Source of the DNA: Kocuria rosea
Lineage (GTDB): Bacteria > Actinomycetota > Actinomycetes > Actinomycetales > Micrococcaceae
Direction: 5' to 3'
Assembly (NCBI RefSeq): GCF_006094695.1
Contig: NZ_CP035103.1
Location: forward strand, 2,418,001 to 2,482,000
Length of the DNA: 64,000 bases
Every line of letters begins with the position of its first letter. Position 1 is the first letter of the stretch. The position numbers and the translations under genes were made by a program. Shown in pieces: positions 43,550-51,804 of the stretch. Under the pieces are notes generated by a model. It worked only from the letters and a program-made list of their open reading frames with translations. It was not told the origin of the DNA and searched no databases.

Positions 43550-44074
43550 TCAGAAGTCCTCGGGGTCGACGTTGTCGAGGAAGTCGCGGAACTGCTCGAC
43601 CTGCGTCTCCGGGGGCAGCTGCGGCTCCCCCTCCCCCGCGCGGGGGGACGGCTCCCGCAGCTCCCCGTCCCCGCTCATCACGAGACCGGCCTCGTCGAGG
43701 ACGGTCTCGGTGCACAGGATGGGGCAGTCGGTGCGGGCGGCCAGGGCGATCGCGTCCGAGGCGCGGGAGTCGACGACCGTGCCGTCCGAGAACTCGAGCG
43801 CGGCGTGGAAGACCCCCTCCTCCACCGTGTGGATCCGCACCCGGGTGAGCGTGCGCCCGAACGCGGTGGCCACCGACAGCACGAGGTCGTGCGTCAGGGG
43901 CCGGGGCGGCTCGATCCCCTGCACGGCGAAGACGATGGACGTCGCCTCGTTCGTGCCGATCCAGATCGGCAGGTGCCGTCCGCCCTCGACCTCGCGGAGG
44001 ACGACGACGGGCTGCGCCGACGGCACGTCCATGCGGACGCCCGCGATCTCCATCAGGACCTGGTGCACGGCCAC
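43550..44074 (-). CDS. Bifunctional nuclease (DUF151/BFN) family protein
   Basis: A 174-residue protein of the BFN family (Rv1829-like). Plant and bacterial members were reported to have RNase/DNase activity, but the role here is unproven. Family marks are VVVLREVEGGRHLPIWIG, GTNEATSIVFAVQG, PRPLTHDLVLSVATAFG, and SRASDAIALAARTDCPI. The acidic C-terminal tail (about 140-174) is typical of actinobacterial members. The start is GTG 44074, one base after the TGA of the ftsR-like gene, so co-transcription is nearly certain. Confidence 0.9.
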   Translation of the reverse strand: MAVHQVLMEIAGVRMDVPSAQPVVVLREVEGGRHLPIWIGTNEATSIVFAVQGIEPPRPLTHDLVLSVATAFGRTLTRVRIHTVEEGVFHAALEFSDGTVVDSRASDAIALAARTDCPILCTETVLDEAGLVMSGDGELREPSPRAGEGEPQLPPETQVEQFRDFLDNVDPEDF

Positions 44075-44075
44075 G

Positions 44076-44822
44076 TCAGCCCTCCACCGCGGCGCGCTCC
44101 TGGAGCGCGTCGATCTCCGAGCGCACGAGCGAGGTGTGGATGGTGAGGCACAGGCCCGAGATCTCCTGGGCGCGCTCGACCGCGCGGGCCCTCGAGGCGG
44201 CGTCCCGGCGGGAGGTGAGGGGCGCGACGGCGCGCTCCACGAGGCCCAGCTCCCGGTCCGCGGCGGCCTTGAAGGGGCGCAGGTGGCGCGGTTCCAGACC
44301 GTGGGCCGTCAGCGCGAGGGCCGCCCGGGTGATGGCGAGGGCGTGGTCGTCGAAGGCCCCGTTCTGCTCCCGGATCAGCCCGTAGCTCACGAGCTCCCGG
44401 ACGAGCGGGATGCCGGCGCCCGTGCGGGCGGCGAGCTCCCGCAGGTTGTAGGTGCGCGGCGCGCTGACGACCGGCAGGGGGGCGGTGACCGGATCGGCGG
44501 GCTCCGCGGTGCGCCGGGCGTCGTCGGCGCGGGCGTCCTCGTCGGCGTCCAGCCGCTCCCGGATCACCTTCAGCGGGAGGTAGCGGTCGCGCTGGAGCTC
44601 CAGGATCCGGCGCAGCCGGTCCACGTCCGCGCGCGAGAACTTGCGGTAGCCGGACGCGGTGCGCGCCGGGTGGACCAGGCCCTTGTCCTCCAGGAAGCGC
44701 AGCTTCGAGGCGGTGATGCCGGGGTGGTCCTCGCCGAGCTCCTTGAGCACGGCGCTGATGCCCACCCGGGCCTCGTGCTGGACGTCGTCCCGGTGGGGAT
44801 CGGTCTCCGCGGGGTCGGTCAT
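44076..44822 (-). CDS. ftsR: FtsR-type MerR-family regulator (Rv1828-like)
   Basis: Transcription factor whose Corynebacterium glutamicum homologue activates ftsZ. The 248 residues have a MerR helix-turn-helix (about 20-90): GISAVLKELGEDHPGITASKLRFLEDKGL, then RTASGYRKFSRADVDRLRRILELQRDRYLPLKVIRERL. A hinge follows, and a second winged-helix-like half (about 125-200; YNLRELAARTGAGIPLVRELVSYGLI) forms the effector domain. It starts at ATG 44822, 9 bp after garA. The window also holds ftsZ, whose 248-bp upstream gap is a possible target. The link is inference from homology. Confidence 0.88.
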   Translation of the reverse strand: MTDPAETDPHRDDVQHEARVGISAVLKELGEDHPGITASKLRFLEDKGLVHPARTASGYRKFSRADVDRLRRILELQRDRYLPLKVIRERLDADEDARADDARRTAEPADPVTAPLPVVSAPRTYNLRELAARTGAGIPLVRELVSYGLIREQNGAFDDHALAITRAALALTAHGLEPRHLRPFKAAADRELGLVERAVAPLTSRRDAASRARAVERAQEISGLCLTIHTSLVRSEIDALQERAAVEG

Positions 44823-44831
44823 GGCTCCCTT

Positions 44832-45287
44832 CTACTGGTCCGACTGCGAGCGCAGCGAACGGTAGAACGTGAACCGGAACTTCCCGATCTGGACCTCGTC
44901 GCCGTTGTCCAGCTGCGCGCTGTCCACGCGGTCGCCGTTGACGTAGGTGCCGTTCAGGGATCCGGAGTCGATGATCTCGAAGGAGTCGCCGCGCCGGACG
45001 AACCGCGCGTGCCGGCGCGAGACGGTGACGTCGTCCAGGAAGATCTCGGAGGACGGGTGGCGGCCGGCGGGGACCTCGTCCCGGTCCAGCAGGAAGCGTG
45101 ACCCGGAGCCGCCGCTGTCGTGGGCCACGAGCAGGGCGCTGCGCGGCGGGAGCGCGGAGACCGCCGAGCTCTCCTCGGGGGAGAGCTTGTGCGAAGCCGC
45201 GTGCGAGAGGACCTCGGCCACGATCTGGATCGACGTGGTCTCCGGCTCCCCCTGGGGTGCGTTCGAGCCGTTCTGGGTTCTGGACAT
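44832..45287 (-). CDS. garA: FHA-domain regulator GarA (OdhI-like)
   Basis: Small signal protein that in mycobacteria and corynebacteria binds and inhibits 2-oxoglutarate dehydrogenase and acts on glutamate enzymes; kinase phosphorylation switches it off. The 151 residues have an N-terminal disordered part with the phosphoacceptor motif ETTS (about 16-19), the two Thr residues being PknG/PknB-type sites. An FHA domain (about 65-147) follows with AGRHPSSEIFLDDVTVSRRHA and SGSLNGTYVNGDRV, all phosphothreonine-binding residues intact. The start is ATG 45287. It sits between gcvH and ftsR, as Rv1827. Confidence 0.95.
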   Translation of the reverse strand: MSRTQNGSNAPQGEPETTSIQIVAEVLSHAASHKLSPEESSAVSALPPRSALLVAHDSGGSGSRFLLDRDEVPAGRHPSSEIFLDDVTVSRRHARFVRRGDSFEIIDSGSLNGTYVNGDRVDSAQLDNGDEVQIGKFRFTFYRSLRSQSDQ

Positions 45288-45432
45288 CTCTTCCCTCGAC
45301 TGGTGACGTGTTGGTGGACGGGTCCTGTGGGACCCCTGCCCCGCGACCTCCTGTCCCGGCGGTCCCCGGGCGACCGGCCGGAGCCACCCGGTTGCTTGTC
45401 AGTGTACCGGGTGGTGGAGACACGGAGGGGCG

Positions 45433-45450
45433 GCCGGGACACGTCCCGGC
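45433..45450 (-). terminator. Short hairpin after gcvH
   Basis: GCCGGGAC (45433-45440) faces GTCCCGGC (45443-45450); allowing for loop size this is a 7-bp stem with a 4-base loop, 27 bp beyond the gcvH stop. A modest candidate. Confidence 0.4.
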
Positions 45451-45476
45451 TCGCGCGTGGTCGGGTCCTGCGCGGG

Positions 45477-45863
45477 TCAGTCGAGCTGGGCGGCGTACCC
45501 CTCGGCGTCGAGCAGCCCGGAGCGGTAGTCCTCGCCGGAGGGGCGGACCGCGAACAGCCAGCCCTCCGCGTAGGGGGCGGAGTTCACGGTCCCGGGCTCG
45601 GCCTCGAGCGCCTCGTTGACCGCGGTGACCTCGCCGGAGACGGGGGCGAAGATGTCGCTCACGGACTTGGTGGACTCGATCTCGCCCACGGCGGCGCCCG
45701 CCTCGACGCTCTCCCCCACCTCGGGCAGCTGGACGAACACGACGTCGCCCAGCTCGCCCTGCGCGTGGTCGGTGATCCCGATGCGCACCGCGCCGTCGGC
45801 GTCGGGGCCCGCGATCCACTCGTGCTCGGCCGTGTAGGACAGGTCGGCGGGGATGTTGCTCAT
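45477..45863 (-). CDS. gcvH: Glycine cleavage system H protein
   Basis: Lipoyl carrier that shuttles the aminomethyl group between the P, T and L proteins. The 128 residues have LSYTAEHEWI, the core VVFVQLPEVGESVEAGAAVGEIESTKSVSD, whose Lys (about 66, EST-K-S) carries lipoate, and a C-terminal SGLLDAEGYAAQL. The full cleavage operon (gcvP, gcvT) is not in the window. The start is ATG 45863, preceded by AGGAG at 7 bases. It is the first gene of the Rv1826-Rv1830-like block and is likely transcribed from a CATAAT promoter just upstream. Confidence 0.96.
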   Translation of the reverse strand: MSNIPADLSYTAEHEWIAGPDADGAVRIGITDHAQGELGDVVFVQLPEVGESVEAGAAVGEIESTKSVSDIFAPVSGEVTAVNEALEAEPGTVNSAPYAEGWLFAVRPSGEDYRSGLLDAEGYAAQLD

Positions 45864-45899
45864 GGGGTGGCTCCTGGTCCGGCGGGTGCGGTCGGCTCG

Positions 45900-45905
45900 A
45901 TTATG
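45900..45905 (-). promoter_or_regulatory. Candidate gcvH -10 element
   Basis: CATAAT on the minus strand, 36 bp before the ATG at 45863. It stands out in this G+C-rich setting. No good -35 and no glycine riboswitch fit into the 94-bp gap. Confidence 0.4.
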
Positions 45906-45957
45906 GCACAGACGTCCCCGTGGCCCGAGGGCGCGGGACCTCGCGGGTGTCGGCCGC

Positions 45958-46956
45958 TCAGCGGCCCTCCCACGCGGTGATCTCGGCGTGGATCGCCCGC
46001 TTGCGCTCCGTCCCCGCGAAGGACGCGTCCACCGAGTTGCGGGCCAGTGCGACGGCCTGCTCGTCGGTCAGTCCCAGCGCGTCGCGCAGGTCCTGGAAGA
46101 CGTCTCCCACGTAGCCGCCGAAGTAGGCCGGGTCGTCGGAGTTGACCGTGACCAGCAGTCCGCGCTCGAGCATGTCCAGGATCGGGTGGTCGGCGAGCGT
46201 GTCGACCACGCGCAGCCGCACGTTGGACAGCGGGCACACGGTGAGCGGGACCCGCTCCGCGACGAGGCGGTCCACGAGCTCCGGGTCGCTCAGGCACTGG
46301 ATGCCGTGGTCCACCCGCTCCACGCGCAGCACGTCGAGGGCCTCCCGGACGTACTCGGGACCCGCCTCCTCCCCCGCGTGGGCGACGACGTGCAGTCCGG
46401 CCGCCCGCGCCCGCGCGTAGACCTCCTCGAAGAGCGCCGGGGGATGGCCGACCTCGGCCGAGTCGAGGCCGATCCCGTCGATGCGCGGCAGCTGGTCCCC
46501 GAGGGAGTCGAAGAGCTCGACGGCCTCCGCGGCGGGCCGGTCCCGCAGGAAGCACAGCAGCAGCGTGCTGGTCAGGCCGTGCTCGGCCCGGGCGGCGTCG
46601 AGGGCGGCGCGGATGCCGTCGACCACCGTCCCGAGCGGCACGCCCCGGGCGGTGTGCGCCTGCGGGTCGAAGAAGACGTCGACGTGCCGCAGGCCCTGCG
46701 CCGCCGCGCGCTCGAGGTAGGCCCGGGTCAGCGCCTCGAAGTCGGAGGCGTCGCGCAGCACCGCCATCGTGGCGTAGTAGAGCGCGAGGAACGAGGACAG
46801 GTCCTCGAAGTCGTACTGCCGCCGCAGCTCCTCGACGGAGCCGTAGGGCATCTCCACCCCGTTCTTGGCGGCGAGCGCGAACGCGAGCTCGGGCTCGAGG
46901 GTGCCCTCGATGTGCAGGTGCAGCTCCGCCTTGGGCAGGGTGTGCAGGTCGTTCAA
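45958..46956 (-). CDS. Adenine deaminase of the adenosine deaminase superfamily
   Basis: Zinc-dependent purine base hydrolase. The 332 residues have LPKAELHLHIEGTLEPEL (about 8-25; metal-binding His residues), DVFFDPQAHTARGV, GIGLDSAEVGHPP, HAGEEAGP, ERVDHGIQCLSDPEL, and VNSDDPAYFGGYV. The CPLSNVRLRVV segment is the mark of the ADE (adenine deaminase) branch, where true adenosine deaminases have other residues (e.g. SN-x-x-T). I therefore call adenine deaminase (EC 3.5.4.2) rather than adenosine deaminase; automatic annotation may say the latter. The start is TTG 46956, with AAGGAG 8 bases upstream. Confidence 0.8.
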   Translation of the reverse strand: MNDLHTLPKAELHLHIEGTLEPELAFALAAKNGVEMPYGSVEELRRQYDFEDLSSFLALYYATMAVLRDASDFEALTRAYLERAAAQGLRHVDVFFDPQAHTARGVPLGTVVDGIRAALDAARAEHGLTSTLLLCFLRDRPAAEAVELFDSLGDQLPRIDGIGLDSAEVGHPPALFEEVYARARAAGLHVVAHAGEEAGPEYVREALDVLRVERVDHGIQCLSDPELVDRLVAERVPLTVCPLSNVRLRVVDTLADHPILDMLERGLLVTVNSDDPAYFGGYVGDVFQDLRDALGLTDEQAVALARNSVDASFAGTERKRAIHAEITAWEGR

Positions 46957-47105
46957 CTCCGGCGCTCCTTCGCGGTCGGCCCCGGGGACCGGAGCACTCG
47001 ACGTCCCGTGCAGTGTATGCGCCGCGGTCGGCGGCGGGGCTCCGCCCCCGCTGCCGGGTCGCCCCGCACCGCCCGACCGCCGTCGGCTCCGCGGCCGGAG
47101 TGCTC

Positions 47106-47111
47106 TAGGCT
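47106..47111 (+). promoter_or_regulatory. Candidate -10 for the ribokinase-family gene
   Basis: TAGGCT, 34 bp before the ATG at 47146, followed by a strong AGGAAGGAG ribosome-binding site. This is the same -10 form as before pknL and the polyprenyl synthase. Confidence 0.5.
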
Positions 47112-47145
47112 CGCGAGCGGAGCCGCTCGGAGGAAGGAGTGCCGG

Positions 47146-48066
47146 ATGTCCGGTGTCGTGGTGGTCGGACAGGTGGGACGGGATCTCGTGCTGACCGTGG
47201 CGGAGCTGCCGGCGGAGGGCGGTTCCGCCGACGTGCTCGAGCGGCAGGAGCTGCTCGGCGGCAAGGGCGCGAACCAGGCCGTGGCGTGCCGCCAGCTCGG
47301 CGCCGAGGTCGCCCTGGTGGGGGTCGTGGGCACCGACTCCGCCGGCACGGAGGTGCTCGCCCAGGCCGCGGCCGACGGGATCGACGTCGGCGCCGTGGTG
47401 CGCCGCGCCGGCGCCCCGACCGCGCTGCTCGTCGACCTCGTGGGGCCGCGCGGGGTCCGCCGCCTGCTGGAGGACGTGGACTCCGGGATGCTGCTGGACG
47501 CCGGGGACGTGCGCGCGAGCCGGGACCTGTTGCGCTCGGCGGACGCCGTGCTGGTGCAGCTGCAGCAGCCGGGGGCGGCCGTGACGGAGGCCCTCGAGGC
47601 GGCCGCGGCGGGGGGCGCGATCGTGGTGGCCGACGGCGCCCCGGCGGACGGGGCGGTGCGCCGGCGGGTGCTGGGCACCGCGGACGTGGTGCGCGCGGAC
47701 ACCGCCGAGACGGAGGCACTGGTGGGCTGGGCGCCGCAGGACGTGCCGGGGACGGTGCGGGCCGCGGAGTCGCTGCTCGCGGAGGGCCCGCGCGTCGTCG
47801 CCCTGGCCACCGGCGAGGGCGACGTGGTCGCCTGGCCGGGCGGGCACGTGCTCCTGCCCCACCTGGGCGAGGATCCCGTGGACCCCACCGGGGCGGGCGA
47901 CTCGTTCGTGGCCGCGCTCACCGTCGCGCTGCTGCGCGGGGAGAGCCCCGAGTCCGCCGCCTGGTGGGCCGCGGCGGCGGCGGCCGAGGTGGTCGGCAGC
48001 GCCGGCGGCCGGCCGGACCTCGACCTGGACCGGCTGCGGGAGTCGGCTTCCCGGGCCCGCCGGTAG
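47146..48066 (+). CDS. rbsK: PfkB-family carbohydrate kinase, probably ribokinase
   Basis: ATP-dependent sugar kinase. The 306 residues have VVGQVGRDLVL at the N-terminus, the sugar-binding signature LLGGKGANQAVACRQLGAEVALVG (split as two motifs, about 36-60), and the second PfkB signature DPTGAGDSFVAALTVALL (about 246-263), whose Asp is the catalytic base. Ribose is the best guess from GGKGANQA; other nucleoside or sugar kinases of the family are possible. The start is ATG 47146 with AGGAAGGAG upstream. It is divergent from adenine deaminase, so both may belong to nucleoside/base salvage. Confidence 0.82.
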   Translation: MSGVVVVGQVGRDLVLTVAELPAEGGSADVLERQELLGGKGANQAVACRQLGAEVALVGVVGTDSAGTEVLAQAAADGIDVGAVVRRAGAPTALLVDLVGPRGVRRLLEDVDSGMLLDAGDVRASRDLLRSADAVLVQLQQPGAAVTEALEAAAAGGAIVVADGAPADGAVRRRVLGTADVVRADTAETEALVGWAPQDVPGTVRAAESLLAEGPRVVALATGEGDVVAWPGGHVLLPHLGEDPVDPTGAGDSFVAALTVALLRGESPESAAWWAAAAAAEVVGSAGGRPDLDLDRLRESASRARR

Positions 48067-48106
48067 GCAGCACGGGTGCCGGAGGCGCCGTCCCCGGGAA
48101 CGAGAG

Positions 48107-48144
48107 AAGGCCGGTGGTCCGCGTTCCCGCGGTCCACCGGCCTC
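48107..48144. terminator. Convergent hairpin between the ribokinase-family gene and tRNA-Pro
   Basis: A 10-bp outer stem (48108-48117 with 48134-48143), one mismatch, a 5-bp inner stem and a TTCC loop. It lies 41 bp after the ribokinase-family stop and just beyond the 3' end of the minus-strand tRNA. Confidence 0.75.
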
Positions 48145-48150
48145 GAATCG

Positions 48151-48224
<74 letters not shown>

Positions 48225-48303
48225 AAGTGCTCAGTACGTTCCCGCCCCGAGCACTCGCATCACATTACAGCAAGCTCCGGCGGAATTCATCTCGGCGGGC
48301 GCC

Positions 48304-49863
48304 TCAGCGCTTCCGGTTCCGCTTCTCCCGCACGCGCATGGACACCTCGATGGGGGTGCCCTCGAAACCGAAGGTCTCGCGGAGGCGGCGGGTGATGAAC
48401 CGCCGGTACCCGGGGTCGAGGAAACCGGTGGTGAACAGCACGAAGCGCGGCGGCCGGGAGGAGGCCTGGGTGCCGAAGAGGATGCGCGGCTGCTTGCCGC
48501 CGCGCACGGGGTGCGGGTGGGCGGCCACGATCTCGCCGAGGAACGCGTTGAGCCGCCCGGTGGGGACGCGGGTGTCCCACGAGGCCAGGGCGGTCTCCAG
48601 GGCGGGGACCAGCCGGTCCTTGTGCCAGCCGGTCTTCGCCGAGACGTTCACCCGCGGCGCCCAGGCCACGTGCGCGAGGTCGCGGTCGATCTCCCGCTCC
48701 AGGTAGTAGCGGCGGTCCTCGTCCATGAGGTCCCACTTGTTGAAGGCGAGCACGAGGGCGCGCCCGGAGTCCACGGCCAGCTGCAGGATGCGGACGTCCT
48801 GCTCGGAGAGCACCTCGTCCGCGGCCAGCAGCACCACGGCCACCTCGGCGCGCTCGAGGGCGGCCTGGGTGCGCAGGGACGCGTAGAAGTCCGCGCCCTG
48901 GGCCATGTGCACGCGGCGGCGGATGCCCGCGGTGTCGATGAAGCGCCAGGGCTTGCCGCCCAGCTCGATGAGCTCGTCCACGGGGTCGCGGGTGGTCCCG
49001 GCCAGGGGATCCACGACGACGCGCTCGGAGCCGGCCAGCTTGTTGAGCAGCGAGGACTTGCCCACGTTCGGGCGTCCGATGAGCGCCACGCGGCGGGGCC
49101 CGCCGGTCAGCTCGGTCTCGGCCACGGCGGAGAACTCCGGCAGCAGGTCCGTGACCGCGTCGAGGACGTCGGCGGCGCCGCGCCCGTGCAGGGCGGACAC
49201 CGGGTGCGGCTCCCCCATGCCGAGGGACCACAGGTAGGTGGCCTCGACCTCGAGCTGCGGGGAGTCCACCTTGTTGGCGACCAGGATCACCGGCTTCCGG
49301 ACCTTGCGCAGCATCTTCACGATGGCCTCGTCCGCGGCGGTGACGCCCACGGTGGCGTCGAGCACGAGCAGCACGGCGTCGGCGAACTCCACGGCCATCT
49401 CGGCCTGCTCGGCGACGCGGGCGTTGATGCCCTTGGCGTCGTACTCCCACCCGCCGGTGTCCACGAGGGTGAAGTTGCGCCCGTTCCAGGTGGCCCGGTA
49501 GGAGACGCGGTCCCGGGTCACGCCCGGGGTGTCCTCCACGACGGCCTCGCGCCGGCCGAGGATGCGGTTGACGAGGGTCGACTTGCCGACGTTGGGGCGG
49601 CCCACGATGGCGAGCACCGGGGCGGGCCGGCGCACGGGGGCCTGGTCCCCGTCCTCCGCCCACTCGGCGAGCAGCGCGGCGTCCTCCTCGTCGAGCTCGT
49701 AGTCCTCGAGCCCGGCCCGCAGCGCCTGCGCGCGCTGCTCGGCCTCGTCGTCGTCGATGGCCGCGAGCCGCTGGGCGACGTCGTCCGTGGTGCCGCCGAG
49801 GATCTCGGCCTCGTAGGGGTCGTGGGCGGTGTCGTGCGCGGAGTTCTCGGGGTTGCCGGTCAT
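48304..49863 (-). CDS. der: Ribosome-assembly GTPase Der (EngA)
   Basis: Essential double-GTPase for 50S subunit maturation. The 519 residues have an acidic N-terminal extension of about 80 residues that is not in E. coli Der. G domain 1 has [13 protein letters not shown] (about 87-99), DTPGVTRD and DTGGWE; G domain 2 has [33 protein letters not shown] and NKWDL. A C-terminal KH domain (about 425-519) ends in [10 protein letters not shown]. It starts at ATG 49863, 73 bp after cmk. In mycobacteria the same order parA-scpA-scpB-rluB-cmk-engA (Rv1708-Rv1713) is found; here tyrA is inserted. Confidence 0.96.
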   Translation of the reverse strand: MTGNPENSAHDTAHDPYEAEILGGTTDDVAQRLAAIDDDEAEQRAQALRAGLEDYELDEEDAALLAEWAEDGDQAPVRRPAPVLAIVGRPNVGKSTLVNRILGRREAVVEDTPGVTRDRVSYRATWNGRNFTLVDTGGWEYDAKGINARVAEQAEMAVEFADAVLLVLDATVGVTAADEAIVKMLRKVRKPVILVANKVDSPQLEVEATYLWSLGMGEPHPVSALHGRGAADVLDAVTDLLPEFSAVAETELTGGPRRVALIGRPNVGKSSLLNKLAGSERVVVDPLAGTTRDPVDELIELGGKPWRFIDTAGIRRRVHMAQGADFYASLRTQAALERAEVAVVLLAADEVLSEQDVRILQLAVDSGRALVLAFNKWDLMDEDRRYYLEREIDRDLAHVAWAPRVNVSAKTGWHKDRLVPALETALASWDTRVPTGRLNAFLGEIVAAHPHPVRGGKQPRILFGTQASSRPPRFVLFTTGFLDPGYRRFITRRLRETFGFEGTPIEVSMRVREKRNRKR

Positions 49864-49936
49864 GGCTGTCCTTCGCTGGGCCGGGTGCGGCCGGTCGGGG
49901 TGCGGAAAAATGTCGGGGGAGGCGGTGCGGAACGGT

Positions 49937-50674
49937 TCAGGTGGAGCGGCCCGCGGCCCGGACGACCACGTCGATGACGGCCTGGACCGTCTGCTCCACG
50001 GTGAGCTCGGAGGAGTCGATCGTCACGACGCCGTCGGCGGCCTCGGTGAAGTTCACGACCGTCGCGTCCTTGGCGTCCCGGCCCACGACCCGGGCCCGCA
50101 GCTGCTCGGCGTCCTCGACGCCGCCGTTCTGCAGGCCGCGCCGGGCCATCCGGGCCCGTTCGTCGGCGGTGAGCAGGATCCGGGCGTCGGCGTCCGGGGC
50201 CACCACGGTGGTGGTGTCCCGGCCCTCGGCCACGATCCGCCGGCCGCTGTCCGCGATGAGCTCCTGCTGGCGGGCCACCAGCACCGCCCGCGCGGCCTGG
50301 TTGGTGGCCACGGCGCTGACCGCCTCGGTCACCCGGGCGCCGCGGATCTCGACGCCCACGTCGGTCCCGCCCACGAACACCCGCTCCCGGTCGGGGTCGG
50401 TGCCCTGGGCGAGCGGGAAGGAGCGGGCGGCCTCGACCACGGCGCCGCCGTCGGAGAGGTCCACCCCGCGGTCGAGGCACCACCACGTCAGCGCGCGGTA
50501 CATCGCGCCCGTGTCCAGGTAGGCGAGGCCGAAGCGGCGGGCGACCTCCTTGGACACGCTGGACTTGCCGGAGCCGGAGGGCCCGTCGATGGCGACGACC
50601 AGCTGCCGGCCGGCGGCGGCCGGCGTCCCGGTGCCGGGTGCTGCGCTGCGGGCGGTGTTCGTTCCGGTGTTCAC
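49937..50674 (-). CDS. cmk: Cytidylate kinase
   Basis: Phosphorylates CMP and dCMP. The 245 residues have [20 protein letters not shown] (about 28-47), [18 protein letters not shown], the CMP-binding segment ending in [16 protein letters not shown], and [15 protein letters not shown] start at GTG 50674, 7 bases after GAAGG and overlapping the tyrA stop (GTGA); an in-frame ATG 5 codons earlier (50689) would place GAAGG inside the gene. The N-terminal 20 residues are Thr/Ala/Gly-rich and probably disordered. Typical length for the family is about 220-230. Confidence 0.95.
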   Translation of the reverse strand: MNTGTNTARSAAPGTGTPAAAGRQLVVAIDGPSGSGKSSVSKEVARRFGLAYLDTGAMYRALTWWCLDRGVDLSDGGAVVEAARSFPLAQGTDPDRERVFVGGTDVGVEIRGARVTEAVSAVATNQAARAVLVARQQELIADSGRRIVAEGRDTTTVVAPDADARILLTADERARMARRGLQNGGVEDAEQLRARVVGRDAKDATVVNFTEAADGVVTIDSSELTVEQTVQAVIDVVVRAAGRST

Positions 50675-51795
50675 TGCACGACCTTCCATCCGCGCTCCTG
50701 GAGCGCCTCGACGAGTTCCTTGCGGCGGTTGGGCAGCACGGAGACCTCCACGAGGCCCACGGGCTGGCCCGGGGAGTGCTCGAGGCGCAGGTCCTCGAGG
50801 TTGACGCCGATCTCCCCGATCTCGGTGAGCAGCCGGGCGATCTGCCCGGGGACGTCCCCGACGAGCACGGTGAGGGCCGCGAACGCGCGGGGCGCGCCGC
50901 CGTGCTTGCCCGGGATCCGGGCCCGGCCGGCGTTGCCCTCCGACATCAGCTGGGCGATGTCCAGCCGGGCGCCCGGGGCGCGCGGGGCCTCGAGCGTGGC
51001 GATGAGCCGGTCGAGGTCCTCGCGCACCCCGTGCAGGGACGCCACCACGGGAGCGGCGTTCGCGGAGAGGATCTGCACCCACAGGCCCGGGTCGGAGGCG
51101 GCGATGCGGGTAGTGTCCCGCAGCCCCTGGCCCGCGAGGGACAGGTGGTGCAGCGGGGTGTCCTGCAGCCGGGAGGCCAGCAGGGAGGACATCACCTGCG
51201 GCAGGTGGGAGATCAGCGCCACGGTCGCGTCGTGCTCGCGGGCGTCCATGAACGTGACCGTCGCCCCGAGGTCCACGGCCAGGTTCTTCGCCGCGGCCAG
51301 CGCCGCGGGCGCGGAGCGGCCCGAGTCGCACACGACCCAGGGCATGGACGTGAACAGCTCGCCGCGGGCGGCCACGGGGCCGGACTTCTCCCGCCCGGCC
51401 ATGGGGTGGGTGCCCACGTAGCGGGTGAGGTCCCCGCCCCGGGCGCGCACGTCCTCCAGCACGGACTCCTTCACGGAGGCGATGTCGAGGACGACCGCCT
51501 CCGGGTGGCGTCCCAGCGCCTCGACCACGGTCTCGGCGGTGACGTCGGGCGGGGTGGCGACGACGACGAGGGCCGGCTCCGGCACCCGGTCCTGCCCCGC
51601 CGCGCGGCAGGAGCGGCCGGCGCCGATGTCCTGGGCCACGGCCTCGGCGGTGGGCGAGGAGTCCTGCAGCCAGACGTCCACGCCGAGGTGGCGCAGGCCC
51701 AGGCCGATGCTGGCGCCGAGCAGGCCGGCGCCGACCACGAGCACGGGCCCGGCGGTCGCCGCGGGGGTCGGCGGTGCGGTGGGGGTCTGCGTCAC
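50671..51795 (-). CDS. tyrA: Prephenate dehydrogenase
   Basis: NAD(P)-dependent enzyme of tyrosine synthesis. The 374 residues have VLVVGAGLLGASIGLGLRHLG (about 18-38), the prephenate-binding GTHPMAGREKSGPVAA (about 133-148) with the catalytic His, and an all-helical dimerisation domain. A C-terminal ACT domain (about 285-374; LVGDVPGQIARLLTEIGEIGVN and LEDLRLEH are landmarks) probably allows tyrosine feedback. The start is GTG 51795. Its position between rluB and cmk is not the mycobacterial arrangement but is common in Micrococcales. Confidence 0.93.
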   Translation of the reverse strand: MTQTPTAPPTPAATAGPVLVVGAGLLGASIGLGLRHLGVDVWLQDSSPTAEAVAQDIGAGRSCRAAGQDRVPEPALVVVATPPDVTAETVVEALGRHPEAVVLDIASVKESVLEDVRARGGDLTRYVGTHPMAGREKSGPVAARGELFTSMPWVVCDSGRSAPAALAAAKNLAVDLGATVTFMDAREHDATVALISHLPQVMSSLLASRLQDTPLHHLSLAGQGLRDTTRIAASDPGLWVQILSANAAPVVASLHGVREDLDRLIATLEAPRAPGARLDIAQLMSEGNAGRARIPGKHGGAPRAFAALTVLVGDVPGQIARLLTEIGEIGVNLEDLRLEHSPGQPVGLVEVSVLPNRRKELVEALQERGWKVVQ

Positions 51796-51804
51796 GGGCG
51801 CTCC

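Noticed and set aside
45864-45957. Glycine riboswitch before gcvH
   Set aside because: Only 94 bp are available and no tandem aptamer signature is seen.
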